Origin: a virus
Length of the DNA stretch: 40,884 bases
Strand: one strand, 5' to 3'
IMG/VR virus record: IMGVR_UViG_3300020057_000072
Location: 1-40,884 of that record
Shown here: piece by piece, positions 8,438-16,173 of the stretch
How the letters are laid out: each line of letters starts with the position of its first letter
How positions within the stretch are numbered: the first letter of the stretch is position 1
The notes under the pieces: model-generated
Told to the model about the DNA's origin: nothing
Databases searched by the model: none
Seen by the model: only the letters and a program-made list of their open reading frames with translations
Position numbers and translations under genes: made by a program

Positions 8438-10975
8438 ATGCAAGTTTACTCTTTATCGAAAAAAAAACTAATTGAGGTACCTGACGATCCAACAATGCAG
8501 GACGGCTCGGCGACGACTCAAACACCACAGGTATCACAAGTCCAGCCAGCGTCACCAACCCTAGCAGGCGGAGAAGCAGCCACGCAAGTAGACGCTCTAA
8601 CGCTACCAAAAACCCGTACAGGTTACACAATGGAACAACATCAGGCAGCTCTCTCGGCAGCACAAGCAAATGGAGATAAGACTGCTGAGGCAGACATTAA
8701 GTATGATCTTGAAAATGAATACGCCTATCAGAAAGACACAGGCAGAATAGACAAAGCAGATAAGGCAGATAAGGCAACTAGACTGAAAGGTGGCATGTTA
8801 AGTATTGCAAAACAGCTTCAAAATGCCATCGCAAACAAAGACAAATATGGGGAGAAAGAGTATAAGAGTTTATTAAACTCACTGTCCTCAAGTCTTGTTC
8901 TGAAAAAGAAAGAGGCTGAAAACTTAGGAGCAGCCTTCTCAGCAACTGAACTCGCAATACTCTCAGGACAAGTCCCTGTGACACAATCTATCGGCGGATC
9001 ATTCCGACAGAGAGCCGGAGCATTCTTCACAGGTAGAGAGCCAGTCCAACGTGGAGAAGTCGTCGAAACAGATGATGAGCTAAACCGAAAAATGACCGTG
9101 TTAATTGCAGGCATGGAAGGAAAAGAGGTAACTCCCGAAATGCTGCAAGCCGGACAAAGCGAGGAAAAAGGTATCGCAAGCGCCGTGGGTGGCATCGTCA
9201 AAGAGAGTATTATCGATCCTATTTATAATTATGGAACTGATGTTGGTACCAGTATCCGTCAAATGCAGTCTGAGGGAAACTTTGAACAATTAGATAAACT
9301 GGCGAAAGAGTGGGAAGACAAAGCATATGCGACTCAAAACATGGAAGATCGAAAGGTGTTTTTGCAGAACGCGAACCAAATCAGGTCTTCAATTAGTGCT
9401 GAGGCAGGAGATATTGCCGGTAACTTCTCAGACGATGTTTATAAAAATCCCTATCTTCGAGGACTCGAAACTGCTGGCGCTATTGCTACCGTTGCTGAGC
9501 TTCCGGCACTTGCCGCCAATGGTGTACGCATGGCTGTAACGACAGCAAAAAACCCCGTTGCAGCAACAAGAGCTTTTGGCTCAGGAGTAAAACAGGTAGT
9601 CAGACACCCGGTACAAACCGCAAAAACAATTATCAAAGATGAGCGTGCCGCCACTGGTCAAGAGCTCGATTTCAATGCCTCAACCGGTTATGGCACCCGA
9701 TTACCAGATGCTAACCCACAAGTTCCCGGAATGGCTGTTGAAGAGGCTATTGATGCCGGAACGCCACCACCACAAGGAACAGCAAGCAATAAAGTCATGG
9801 GTGCCAGAGAAGAACTGGCCAGACGTTTTGCAACTGATCTCGCCGTAACTAATCCGAATAGTGTTACTGACTCGGAAAATACCATGATGGAAGCGTTCAA
9901 AATGACGACTTCTGATAATCCACGCGCTATGGCCAGAGAGCTAGAGGCGGATATTCCAAAATCGGGTGAAGTAATCAAAACACATATCACAAATCTTGAT
10001 GCACAAATAGGACTACAACCATTGACTGCAAATGACGGTACCGGTGTTCTCGATCAAATTATGGCAAAGGTAGAAAAAACCACACCGGCCAGAGCAAATA
10101 AACAGATGCTTGAAGATTTTCGTACTGAGCTTAAAGGACTATTAAATGCCGGTGATCTTGGCATGGAAGGCGTACAACAAGGTATTTATAGTGGTACTAA
10201 TTTTGCGAAGATGGACGAAACCCGAAAATACCTGACAAGTAATAAACGTTCATGGTTTGCCGGGGGGCAACCTGTTGGTAGTCCGACAAATGACCAAAAT
10301 GCGCTTGATTGGGCAGCTGCCAATGCAATTAAAGACGTTATGGGTGAGGGTGATTCAGCGGGTATTTTCAAACAGATGTTACATCGCCAACACATTTCAT
10401 TTGAAACCGCACCAGTTCTTTCACAATCAACTCTCAAGGGATCGAAGGTTCAAAGTATTAGTGGTGGTATCCGTAAGGGATATGAGGTTGTTAGAAATAA
10501 CATTGGCCTCAGAACAGTTGAACGTGGTACCGACAGAATACCTCAAATCGATCCGCTTTCAATGGAAGATGGTACACCACCTGTTTCCGGTGGTTCAGCC
10601 TCAATGGTGCAGAACACAGCACCACCACGGACTAAAAATCAGCCAGACTCACCCGGAACGCCGATAGAACGGCAACGGCTGTTGCGAGATCGCCGGATGA
10701 AAGTAAACAATCCACAGGCTTTCAAAAGCCCAACAAGTGCTCCTTCGGCAACCCTAAAACCAGTTGACTCCGCAGCAAAGCAAGGCGATAATGTCGGCAT
10801 GTCAATAGATGAGGCAATACAACCGAAAGCAGTCGTCCCAAAACACATGATGGAGCAACTAGAAGATTCTATCAAGAAAGGCGACACGGAAATGATAGTA
10901 GCCTACATGAACAGATATCCAGACGATCCGAGGATAGGAGAACTCGTTGTAAAGAACTTAAAAAAAAAACGGTAG
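8438..10975 (+). CDS. Large internal virion protein (frame 0 product)
   Basis: An 845-residue protein, mostly helical and charged, with an alanine/valine-rich hydrophobic segment (about 344-385, GAIATVAELPALAANG) as found in membrane-inserting ejection proteins. The SIDEAI motif near residue 788 is echoed by SIDDAL just after the stop, in the -1 frame. The TAG stop follows a run of ten A residues (10960-10969). From about 9.1 to 10.7 kb codon choice differs from the neighbours (more GGT, CGT, GCC), suggesting a mosaic origin. The gene may really continue into the next frame. Confidence 0.6.
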   Translation: MQVYSLSKKKLIEVPDDPTMQDGSATTQTPQVSQVQPASPTLAGGEAATQVDALTLPKTRTGYTMEQHQAALSAAQANGDKTAEADIKYDLENEYAYQKDTGRIDKADKADKATRLKGGMLSIAKQLQNAIANKDKYGEKEYKSLLNSLSSSLVLKKKEAENLGAAFSATELAILSGQVPVTQSIGGSFRQRAGAFFTGREPVQRGEVVETDDELNRKMTVLIAGMEGKEVTPEMLQAGQSEEKGIASAVGGIVKESIIDPIYNYGTDVGTSIRQMQSEGNFEQLDKLAKEWEDKAYATQNMEDRKVFLQNANQIRSSISAEAGDIAGNFSDDVYKNPYLRGLETAGAIATVAELPALAANGVRMAVTTAKNPVAATRAFGSGVKQVVRHPVQTAKTIIKDERAATGQELDFNASTGYGTRLPDANPQVPGMAVEEAIDAGTPPPQGTASNKVMGAREELARRFATDLAVTNPNSVTDSENTMMEAFKMTTSDNPRAMARELEADIPKSGEVIKTHITNLDAQIGLQPLTANDGTGVLDQIMAKVEKTTPARANKQMLEDFRTELKGLLNAGDLGMEGVQQGIYSGTNFAKMDETRKYLTSNKRSWFAGGQPVGSPTNDQNALDWAAANAIKDVMGEGDSAGIFKQMLHRQHISFETAPVLSQSTLKGSKVQSISGGIRKGYEVVRNNIGLRTVERGTDRIPQIDPLSMEDGTPPVSGGSASMVQNTAPPRTKNQPDSPGTPIERQRLLRDRRMKVNNPQAFKSPTSAPSATLKPVDSAAKQGDNVGMSIDEAIQPKAVVPKHMMEQLEDSIKKGDTEMIVAYMNRYPDDPRIGELVVKNLKKKR
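10959..10975 (+). other. Candidate -1 frameshift site (A10 slippery run)
   Basis: In the 845-residue gene the frame reads TTA AAA AAA AAA CGG TAG, so an A_AAA_AAA heptamer lies in the correct register for -1 slippage and a stop follows at once. The -1 frame is open from about 10813 to 12276 and has no ATG, GTG or TTG before 11092. A homopolymer sequencing or assembly error, or a real inactivating mutation, would look the same. Confidence 0.5.
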
Positions 10976-12276
10976 GTGACGGAATTTCGATAGACGATGC
11001 ACTGAATAAGCCCCAAGCTACAGGAGGAGTACCAAGTAAGTTAGCAAAAGAAGAAAGGAAGATTGATCCTTATTCTCCAGCCCGTGCAGGTGTGCCCACT
11101 GTTTGGCATGAGACAGACCCGAAAAGGGCGTCAGATATTATCTTTGCTGGAATGGATAAATTAGGGCTAAATGTTAGCTCAAGTTCTGAATTAGCTTTAG
11201 GACAAGGAGGTAAGGGTGTTAGAATAGAAATTGATTCTTCAAGATTAGCTGCACAAAAAATAAGCAAACCTGGAGCTGATTTTATTCAACAAACAACAGG
11301 TAAATATCCTGAATATAGACTAATAGGAAGTCCTACTAATTTAGTTGATGATGTAAAAAGTGTAACTTTTGATCAAACCCTTACTCCGAAAAGAGAAAGA
11401 GAATTTTTTGGATTGAGACAAAATTGGAAAGATACAAAAGAAATATTACCTGATGGAAAAGTTAAATATACTAATCCTAACTTCTACACCCAAGCTACAG
11501 GAGTAAAAGAAGCCATCGCTAACAAAGCACAGCCTGCTGGATTAGGGAACACGCCACTCGCTAAGGAAGCCCAGAAGTATGGGAGTGCAGAGGAGTTTAT
11601 TAAGGGGCAGGGGGAGGTTGTATATAGGGGCGGTAAAGCAGAAGTCGCAAACGCTGGATTGTCCGACACGAGAAAAGCACGACCAGGTTTAAATGAGGTG
11701 GGTAGTTTAAATCCTCAAGAAGTTACACGTGGCGTAAGCAATCAGTTTGGCAATCTTGATGAGAATAGGCTAACTAACTTGATAGGGAAAACGCATAGTG
11801 CAGATGATTTGTTGTCTTCTAATAGAGGTCGGGTTAAAAATGGAACACTTGAAGTTTATAGAGTAGTTCCAAAAGGCAAGAACATATTTTCTGGAGATTT
11901 TGTATTTGATACAAAAGTTGCAGCGGAGCGTTTTATGGCTAATAAGCCCAGTGGGACAAGTGAAATAAAGAAAATCACAGCTAAGTTAGATGACCTTATT
12001 TCCCCAACAAGCCCTGCAACTGGAGATAGAGCAGTGGGAGAACTTATTTATTCTCCACGAGATAGAGGAGGCAACGTTGCTGCGGGGTCAAAGTGGTCAG
12101 GCAATGTATCAAAACAGTTAGAACAGAATAATCCTAAACTAGTTATCAATCCCTCTCCTGTAGTTTCACAAAGAGGACAAAATACGTCAAGTGTCATGGG
12201 TTATACTATACCACAATCCCCTCCAAAACCTCCAGTAGGAGCACAACAGGCGGCTAAAGGAGCGGCACGACACTAA
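10976..12276 (+). CDS. Polyvalent-type C-terminal extension (-1 frame of the internal protein)
   Basis: The first possible initiator is GTG 11092 (394 residues), but the frame is open further upstream, and the part from 10976 (GDGISIDDALNK) continues the preceding protein's style. Two segments resemble small domains of phage polyvalent proteins. One, near 11100-11350, reads VWHETDPKRASDII, then ALGQGGKGV, recalling ADP-ribosyltransferase-like folds. The other, near 11850-12000, reads EVYRVVPKGKNIFSGD, then VAAERFM. Neither shows a complete catalytic triad I can be sure of. The DNA is AT-rich and unlike its surroundings. It may be delivered with the DNA as part of a fused ejection protein of about 1279 residues. 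Confidence 0.5.
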
Positions 12277-12318
12277 CGAGAGGGGAGTGGATAAGGGGAC
12301 TACCCCATCAACCTATTA

Positions 12319-12510
12319 ATGTACCCAATCATCATCAAGAAGACCGACGGCGTGGACTTTTATCTCTTGCAGGAATACGGTAAGAATAGTAACACCATAT
12401 CAAAATCCGCCACGTATAGTAGAAAAACAATACAGCACTTTTCACAAGAAGATAGAAAAATTTTATTAGATAATAGTTCATTATTAACATTTTACTATTG
12501 TGAAGTTTGA
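12319..12510 (+). CDS. Small hypothetical protein, overlaps an antisense HNH gene
   Basis: A 63-residue product with ordinary amino-acid composition (DFYLLQEYGKNSNTIS). It has no recognised family and no strong ribosome binding site. It lies antisense to the low-quality C-terminal half of the minus-strand HNH frame, so at most one of them is real over 12335-12510. Local AT content is high. Confidence 0.35.
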   Translation: MYPIIIKKTDGVDFYLLQEYGKNSNTISKSATYSRKTIQHFSQEDRKILLDNSSLLTFYYCEV

Positions 12511-12751
12511 AAAGGAACAGAAAAAACCCAACCCAGTAATGATGCCGATGACAAACAAAGCGGATATATCGCCACTCCGCCCTAGTACCCAAAACCTCAT
12601 AAGACAAGTGGTGAGGAACAAGCCCGTACTTTTTACCACAAAGTGTACACTTTTTTCCTGAAGCACTCCAAGCCTTTTCCCTGACGCCACGAAAATGGTC
12701 AGAAGCAATAAACGCAGGATACGAATCAAAACCAGCATCATAAAAGCCCAT
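12335..12751 (-). CDS. HNH-type endonuclease-like protein, possibly decayed 3' end
   Basis: On the minus strand the first 72 residues carry a treble-clef HNH pattern: CTLC (35-38), VPHHLSY with His47-His48, and CHRHH (67-71). This resembles small phage HNH nucleases, which cut DNA and often act as mobile homing genes. After about residue 80 the sequence becomes an odd run of Phe/Tyr/Leu followed by a basic tail, which looks like out-of-gene reading. The true gene may be truncated. It is one of only two coding segments on this strand, which fits an inserted gene between internal protein and lysis genes. Confidence 0.5.
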   Translation of the reverse strand: MGFYDAGFDSYPAFIASDHFRGVREKAWSASGKKCTLCGKKYGLVPHHLSYEVLGTRAEWRYIRFVCHRHHYWVGFFLFLFKLHNSKMLIMNYYLIKFFYLLVKSAVLFFYYTWRILIWCYYSYRIPARDKSPRRRSS

Positions 12752-12769
12752 AGCTTAAGTTTACACCTA

Positions 12770-12799
12770 TTGACTCAGCAAAAAATATGCTACTATTAT
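12770..12799 (+). promoter_or_regulatory. Promoter, leaderless type
   Basis: TTGACT (12770-12775), an 18-bp spacer and TATTAT (12794-12799). The ATG at 12803 lies just 3 nt after the -10 box, so the transcript would start at or slightly inside the start codon. It would drive the lysis cluster. Confidence 0.55.
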
Positions 12800-12802
12800 T
12801 AC

Positions 12803-13144
12803 ATGGACGCAGGAGCAGTAGCACTACAAGAAGCAGTAAGACGACGTGCCGGAATGGGAGCGTCATCAGCAGGCATGGGAGCACCCGTAGCAAACTCGCC
12901 TATGCCAAGTAATCCACTAGCCCAGCAGGGTATGACGCCGCAAGCACCTGCCGGACAACCTGACGTTCAAGCCGGCGTTGGCAATCATGTATCTGCTCCA
13001 ACAGCCGAAAATCCACTCGTCGGAGCACAACAAATGCTTTCAAAAAGTCAGCCAGACGGAGCGTCGATGATTATAAAATCGTTTGCAGACTATCTAAAAA
13101 GATCACCGATAGCAGGAGAACAACCAAAGCTAACAATGCCATGA
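12803..13144 (+). CDS. Ala/Pro/Gly-rich small protein before endolysin
   Basis: A 113-residue protein. The ATG at 12803 was chosen because upstream in-frame codons overlap the promoter. Residues 12-75 are low complexity (Met/Gly/Ala/Pro). The C-terminal 35 residues form a helix (GASMIIKSFADYLKRSP). Its end overlaps the endolysin ATG (ATGA). No family recognised; a virion tail-end or lysis-accessory role is possible by position. Confidence 0.6.
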   Translation: MDAGAVALQEAVRRRAGMGASSAGMGAPVANSPMPSNPLAQQGMTPQAPAGQPDVQAGVGNHVSAPTAENPLVGAQQMLSKSQPDGASMIIKSFADYLKRSPIAGEQPKLTMP

Positions 13145-14076
13145 GAACAGAATCAGCACTACCACACAAATATCTCCCGGTAGGACACCTCTGGAACGGA
13201 AGTATCGGCAACTACGACAGACAAGTCCTCAAAAAAGAATACATCGTCCTCCATACAATGCAGGGAACGACACCGGGATCAACGGTTCATTTCTCAAATG
13301 TAGCCAATCAAGCCTCCGCAAACTATGGGGTAAGTTTGAATGGAGACGTTACGCTCTGGATACCAGAAGATTGCGTAGCCTATGCCTCCGGCAACTGGGA
13401 GGTAAACCGCAAATCGGTAAGCATAGAGCACGAAGACGGCTACCACCCACAGCTCAGACCAAACGCTTTCAATGAACCACGACCCGACGCTCTGTACGAG
13501 TCCTCGGCTCGGTTATTGGCAGACATCTCAGCACACTACGGAATCCCACTCGACACACAGCACGTCCTCCTGCATCGGGAGGTTATAAACCCGAAGACAG
13601 GAAGACCAATCCAGAAAGCGTGTCCCGGAACACTAGACCGTGACCGACTCCTAGTACGAGCAAACGAGATCCTCCGAGGAACAACAGGCGAAGAGCAACT
13701 AGTAGCCCATATGCTAAAACCGAGCGTCTTCAAGAACCTCGTGACCAAATCAACCAACTGGGACGACTACACTGCACTCGCCAACATCACGCCTGAAGCA
13801 GCAGCATCATTCGGTATGGGAAGGCAAGCATGGGGATTACATGAGCGACAGCTCCTTGAAGCTAGAAACAGTGTACTGCCTCCGACAACATCGAGCATAG
13901 GCATTCCAGCCGACTCAGCCACGACGATTCCTCCTGTCAGTCTACTGCCACAAGTGCCACGCAACGACTCATCACCAGTTATCCCACGACAACAACGTAA
14001 AAGCGTATGGGAAAAGGATGTCCTAGAAGCACTAAGGGACATAGCCCGAAAGATTACAGGAAGGGTAACAATATAA
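13141..14076 (+). CDS. Endolysin: N-acetylmuramoyl-L-alanine amidase
   Basis: A 311-residue protein with an Amidase_2 (PGRP-like) domain over about residues 30-175. The zinc ligand set is visible: His38 in VLHTMQG, His145 in LLHREV and Cys161 in the ACPG motif, plus Glu96 in SIEHED. It cleaves the bond between MurNAc and L-Ala in peptidoglycan to release progeny. The rest is a helical linker and a Ser/Thr/Pro-rich tail, without an obvious wall-binding repeat. It is followed directly by the holin, with stop and start codons overlapping. Confidence 0.9.
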   Translation: MRTESALPHKYLPVGHLWNGSIGNYDRQVLKKEYIVLHTMQGTTPGSTVHFSNVANQASANYGVSLNGDVTLWIPEDCVAYASGNWEVNRKSVSIEHEDGYHPQLRPNAFNEPRPDALYESSARLLADISAHYGIPLDTQHVLLHREVINPKTGRPIQKACPGTLDRDRLLVRANEILRGTTGEEQLVAHMLKPSVFKNLVTKSTNWDDYTALANITPEAAASFGMGRQAWGLHERQLLEARNSVLPPTTSSIGIPADSATTIPPVSLLPQVPRNDSSPVIPRQQRKSVWEKDVLEALRDIARKITGRVTI

Positions 14077-14486
14077 TGAAACTGGGAAGAAATCCGATCA
14101 TACTTATACTTTTGAATTTCGTCGTCGGAGCGATGGTTTCTCAGGGGATTATAGAACCGAACAACCACAACACCGTCGTAGAGTACGCAGCAGAGATAGT
14201 CGGACTCGTCATTATTCTACTAACGACCATCGTATCCTTGATGAAGGTAGTAAAACACAAGAACCCAGAGGAGATGGCTCACGAGGGGTCTGCAATGCAG
14301 ACCCAGATGCCTACTTCCCCCACTATCTTGAATCAGCCAAGCATTCAGATTAATCCCCCACTTACGTTCGATAACCCAACGCCGGCTCAAACAGTGGATA
14401 CTGGAACTCCTCCACTTTTCACAGCTCCCACTTCACAGACAACAGCGACAGGAACTGAACAAGCAGTACCCCCAACTGTTCAGTAA
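14076..14486 (+). CDS. Holin-like two-helix membrane protein
   Basis: A 136-residue protein. Two hydrophobic helices are evident: about residues 7-25 (IILILLNFVVGAMVSQG) and 39-60 (IVGLVIILLTTIVSLM). They are followed by a short basic stretch and a long Pro/Thr/Gln tail. Position directly after the endolysin and this topology fit a holin that opens the inner membrane. The ATG shares its A with the endolysin stop. Confidence 0.75.
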   Translation: MKLGRNPIILILLNFVVGAMVSQGIIEPNNHNTVVEYAAEIVGLVIILLTTIVSLMKVVKHKNPEEMAHEGSAMQTQMPTSPTILNQPSIQINPPLTFDNPTPAQTVDTGTPPLFTAPTSQTTATGTEQAVPPTVQ

Positions 14487-14496
14487 AAACATACAG

Positions 14497-14613
14497 ATGA
14501 ACATAAAACTTGCACTTTTAGTTATGGGATATGGACTCTTTTTTTATGGCTTTATTGCCGACGAATGGCGCGGAGCAGCAGTCGGTCTCCTCCTCATCAA
14601 TCTAGGAATCTGA
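14497..14613 (+). CDS. Tiny membrane protein ending at the IS boundary
   Basis: A 38-residue, largely hydrophobic peptide (LALLVMGYGLFFYGFI, then AVGLLLINLGI). Its TGA stop is the first three bases of the inverted IS200/IS605-type end at 14611, so the natural C-terminus was probably cut off by the insertion. It may have been a second lysis protein. Confidence 0.5.
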   Translation: MNIKLALLVMGYGLFFYGFIADEWRGAAVGLLLINLGI

Positions 14614-14642
14614 CATACTCCCACGGCTAAAGCCAGTGGGGT
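14611..14642 (-). mobile_element. IS200/IS605-type right end, minus orientation (left border of cassette)
   Basis: The first 31 bases are the exact reverse complement of 18346-18376. The sequence folds into the family's typical imperfect hairpin: CCCAC/GTGGG and GGC/GCC stems, one bulged T and a TTTA loop. It overlaps the last codons of the tnpB fragment, as in intact elements. Confidence 0.8.
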
Positions 14643-14836
14643 TCTAAGGTCGCATAGCTTCTTTGCGTTGCCTTTTGGCGGGTATCAGACTCCGCTTGCA
14701 AAGAACTCTTTTCTCTTTGCAATTGACTAATGCTATCCGACAAAAACGCTATATTAAAAGCAGCGTTCACATCAGCATTGTCGACGTGTCCACAAGGACA
14801 CTTGAATAATTTGTCGTTTCTATTTCCCGGATCCAT
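14627..14836 (-). pseudogene. tnpB: C-terminal fragment of TnpB
   Basis: The minus-strand frame reads KCPCGHVDNADVNAAFNIA, the second zinc-ribbon pair plus the RuvC-III aspartate region of TnpB. It then ends LEPHWL and stops inside the hairpin, as many family members do. Everything upstream (RuvC-I, RuvC-II, first CxxC) is missing, and the sequence before the start reads as non-TnpB. It is a remnant, unable to cut DNA. It shows that the 14611 end belonged to an element facing left. Confidence 0.75.
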
Positions 14837-14925
14837 AAGGAGATGCGGTAAGTGTATGGAAAGTGAGAGATAAAAACTCCCTATTTACAAGCTCAGATTA
14901 AAAGGATATTATTAATATATAGTCA

Positions 14926-15006
14926 GCGACAAGTAATGGCTCTTTTTGTTAGCTTATAAGTAGAAATAGCCTCAGTTTGCTTGTCGCAGATTGGGGCTAT
15001 TTTTAT
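14926..15006 (+). promoter_or_regulatory. Attenuator-like leader with competing hairpins
   Basis: GCGACAAG (14926-14933) can pair with CTTGTCGC (14980-14987). AAATAGCC (14964-14971) can pair with GGCTATTT (14995-15002), which is followed by T residues. The second hairpin is terminator-like and its loop contains the 3' arm of the first, so the two exclude each other. This arrangement before the replication genes looks like an attenuation switch. No ligand class is recognised. Confidence 0.5.
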
Positions 15007-15010
15007 TATT

Positions 15011-15211
15011 ATGTTTGATGAATGTACTATTTGTTGCAAAAATCTTCCAATTATTTTATTAGATATTTTTTTACAAGGAGAAGCAAATAGGGTAGAGGTA
15101 TGCTCTGAGTGTATAAATACCCCCTTAAGGGAAATAATTGATGAGCTTAATTCTTATAATGACTTTAAGGCGTGGAAAGAAAAAAAGGAGTTAAATGAAC
15201 CCTCAAATTGA
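15011..15211 (+). CDS. Small CxxC zinc-ribbon-like protein
   Basis: A 66-residue protein (ATG 15011 chosen; the earlier TTG lies inside the leader hairpin) with CTICC near residue 5 and CSEC near residue 31, a plausible zinc ribbon, then an acidic helix. It is the first gene of the T-rich cassette and overlaps the replication-protein start by 17 nt. Function unknown; a replication-regulatory role is only suggested by position. Confidence 0.6.
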   Translation: MFDECTICCKNLPIILLDIFLQGEANRVEVCSECINTPLREIIDELNSYNDFKAWKEKKELNEPSN

Positions 15212-15971
15212 AAATGGATTCACAAGAATAGCAAACGAGCTTTATGAAGCTACGTTAAAATTACCCCTTAGTAGCTATGAATTTCGTGTACTTCATACTA
15301 TTATCAGAAAAACTTATGGGTATTCAAAAACAGAAGATTATATAGCTCAATCACAAATATCCAAACTGACAAATATAGCACAACCTCATGTGAGTCGAAC
15401 ACTTAAATTACTTATTCTTTATGGCATAGTTACCAAACGAGGTATAAAGCTGAGGCTAGTCAAGGATTATTCAGCCTGGAAATATACCAAACTAGGTATA
15501 AAGCTGAGGCTAGTCAAGGATTATTCAGCCTGGAAATATACCAAACTAGGTAACTCTGAAAAGGCAAAAAACTTTATACCTAAACAGGATATAAATATAC
15601 CTAAACAGGATATTGCATATACCAAAATAGGTATAGAAAATATACCTAAACAGGCTATACAAAAGAAAAAAGAAACTATTACAAAAGAAACTTATACAAA
15701 AGAAAAGGAAAGATTATCTCATATTGGTGAATTAACAGACAATGATTTCATCAATGTAGCTGAACTTTACAAAGTTACACTAGCCTTCGTAAGAAGTAAG
15801 TATGACGACATGGTCAACTGGCACGAGGAAGATCTCCGGCGTAACAATAAAAAAAACTGGCTCGCAACCCTCAGGGTTTGGGTAAAAAAAGATGCTATTA
15901 AAATTAGGAAGGAGGTGACGCAAAATGAAAGATTTGTCTTTGACACAACAAAAAAAAGTAGTGGTGAATAA
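15195..15971 (+). CDS. Lambda O-like replication initiation protein
   Basis: A 258-residue protein. Residues 1-90 match the Phage_rep_O winged-helix domain: NGFTRIANELYEA, then RVLHTIIRKTYGY, then LTNIAQPHVSRTL. This domain binds origin iterons, and the C-terminal part (about 175-250) would recruit helicase or primase. The middle (about 80-155) is encoded by iteron DNA and reads as repeated IPKQDI-type units. An exact 18-residue tandem duplication lies at about residues 83-118. The start has a strong ribosome site (AGGAG, 6 nt before ATG), unlike most backbone genes. In lambda the homologous gene also holds the origin. Confidence 0.8.
   Translation: MNPQIENGFTRIANELYEATLKLPLSSYEFRVLHTIIRKTYGYSKTEDYIAQSQISKLTNIAQPHVSRTLKLLILYGIVTKRGIKLRLVKDYSAWKYTKLGIKLRLVKDYSAWKYTKLGNSEKAKNFIPKQDINIPKQDIAYTKIGIENIPKQAIQKKKETITKETYTKEKERLSHIGELTDNDFINVAELYKVTLAFVRSKYDDMVNWHEEDLRRNNKKNWLATLRVWVKKDAIKIRKEVTQNERFVFDTTKKSSGE
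15429..15720 (+). other. Putative replication origin (iterons plus A-rich region)
   Basis: Seven copies of a TATACCWAAMWAGG-type repeat begin at 15429 (degenerate), 15483, 15537, 15575, 15596, 15618 and 15641. The last four are spaced 21-23 bp, about two helical turns. Two copies extend to the palindrome TATACC...GGTATA. Directly downstream (about 15656-15720) lies an A-rich, T-poor tract. Iterons followed by an asymmetric AT-rich opening region inside the O gene is the layout of the lambda origin. Origin activity is inferred from that likeness. Confidence 0.7.
15440..15547 (+). repeat. Exact 54-bp tandem duplication in the O-like gene
   Basis: Two identical 54-bp units (15440-15493, 15494-15547) sit head to tail, in frame, adding 18 residues and one extra iteron. 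Perfect identity implies a very recent event, or an assembly artefact. Confidence 0.85.
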
Positions 15972-16173
15972 GTATGAAGAAAACTGGCAAGTATGCATGA
16001 GTACGCAAGAGAAGCCTTTTATCTTAAATGAAAAAGAGTATGCGGACTTTGAGCGTGCATTGCTTTCAGGGAAAAAGGGAATCATCAAGTTTAATAGATT
16101 CACACTTAACACTTCCTTTTTTGTTTCTAGTGAGTTGTTATACCGAGTGGAAAGACCACCAAAAAATTTATGA
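15925..16173 (+). CDS. Small hypothetical protein in replication cassette
   Basis: An 82-residue protein that overlaps the end of the O-like gene by 47 nt. It starts behind a very strong ribosome site (AGGAGGTGA, 6 nt before ATG). The middle (FILNEKEYADFERALLSGKKGIIKF when read in two parts) resembles small phage proteins of unknown role. It is coupled by ATGA to the primase/helicase gene. Confidence 0.65.
   Translation: MKDLSLTQQKKVVVNKYEENWQVCMSTQEKPFILNEKEYADFERALLSGKKGIIKFNRFTLNTSFFVSSELLYRVERPPKNL

Noticed and set aside
15483-15660. CRISPR-like array
   Set aside because: Repeat units are 14-18 bp, unevenly spaced and inside a coding frame; they fit initiator iterons rather than repeat-spacer units. 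No cas genes are present.
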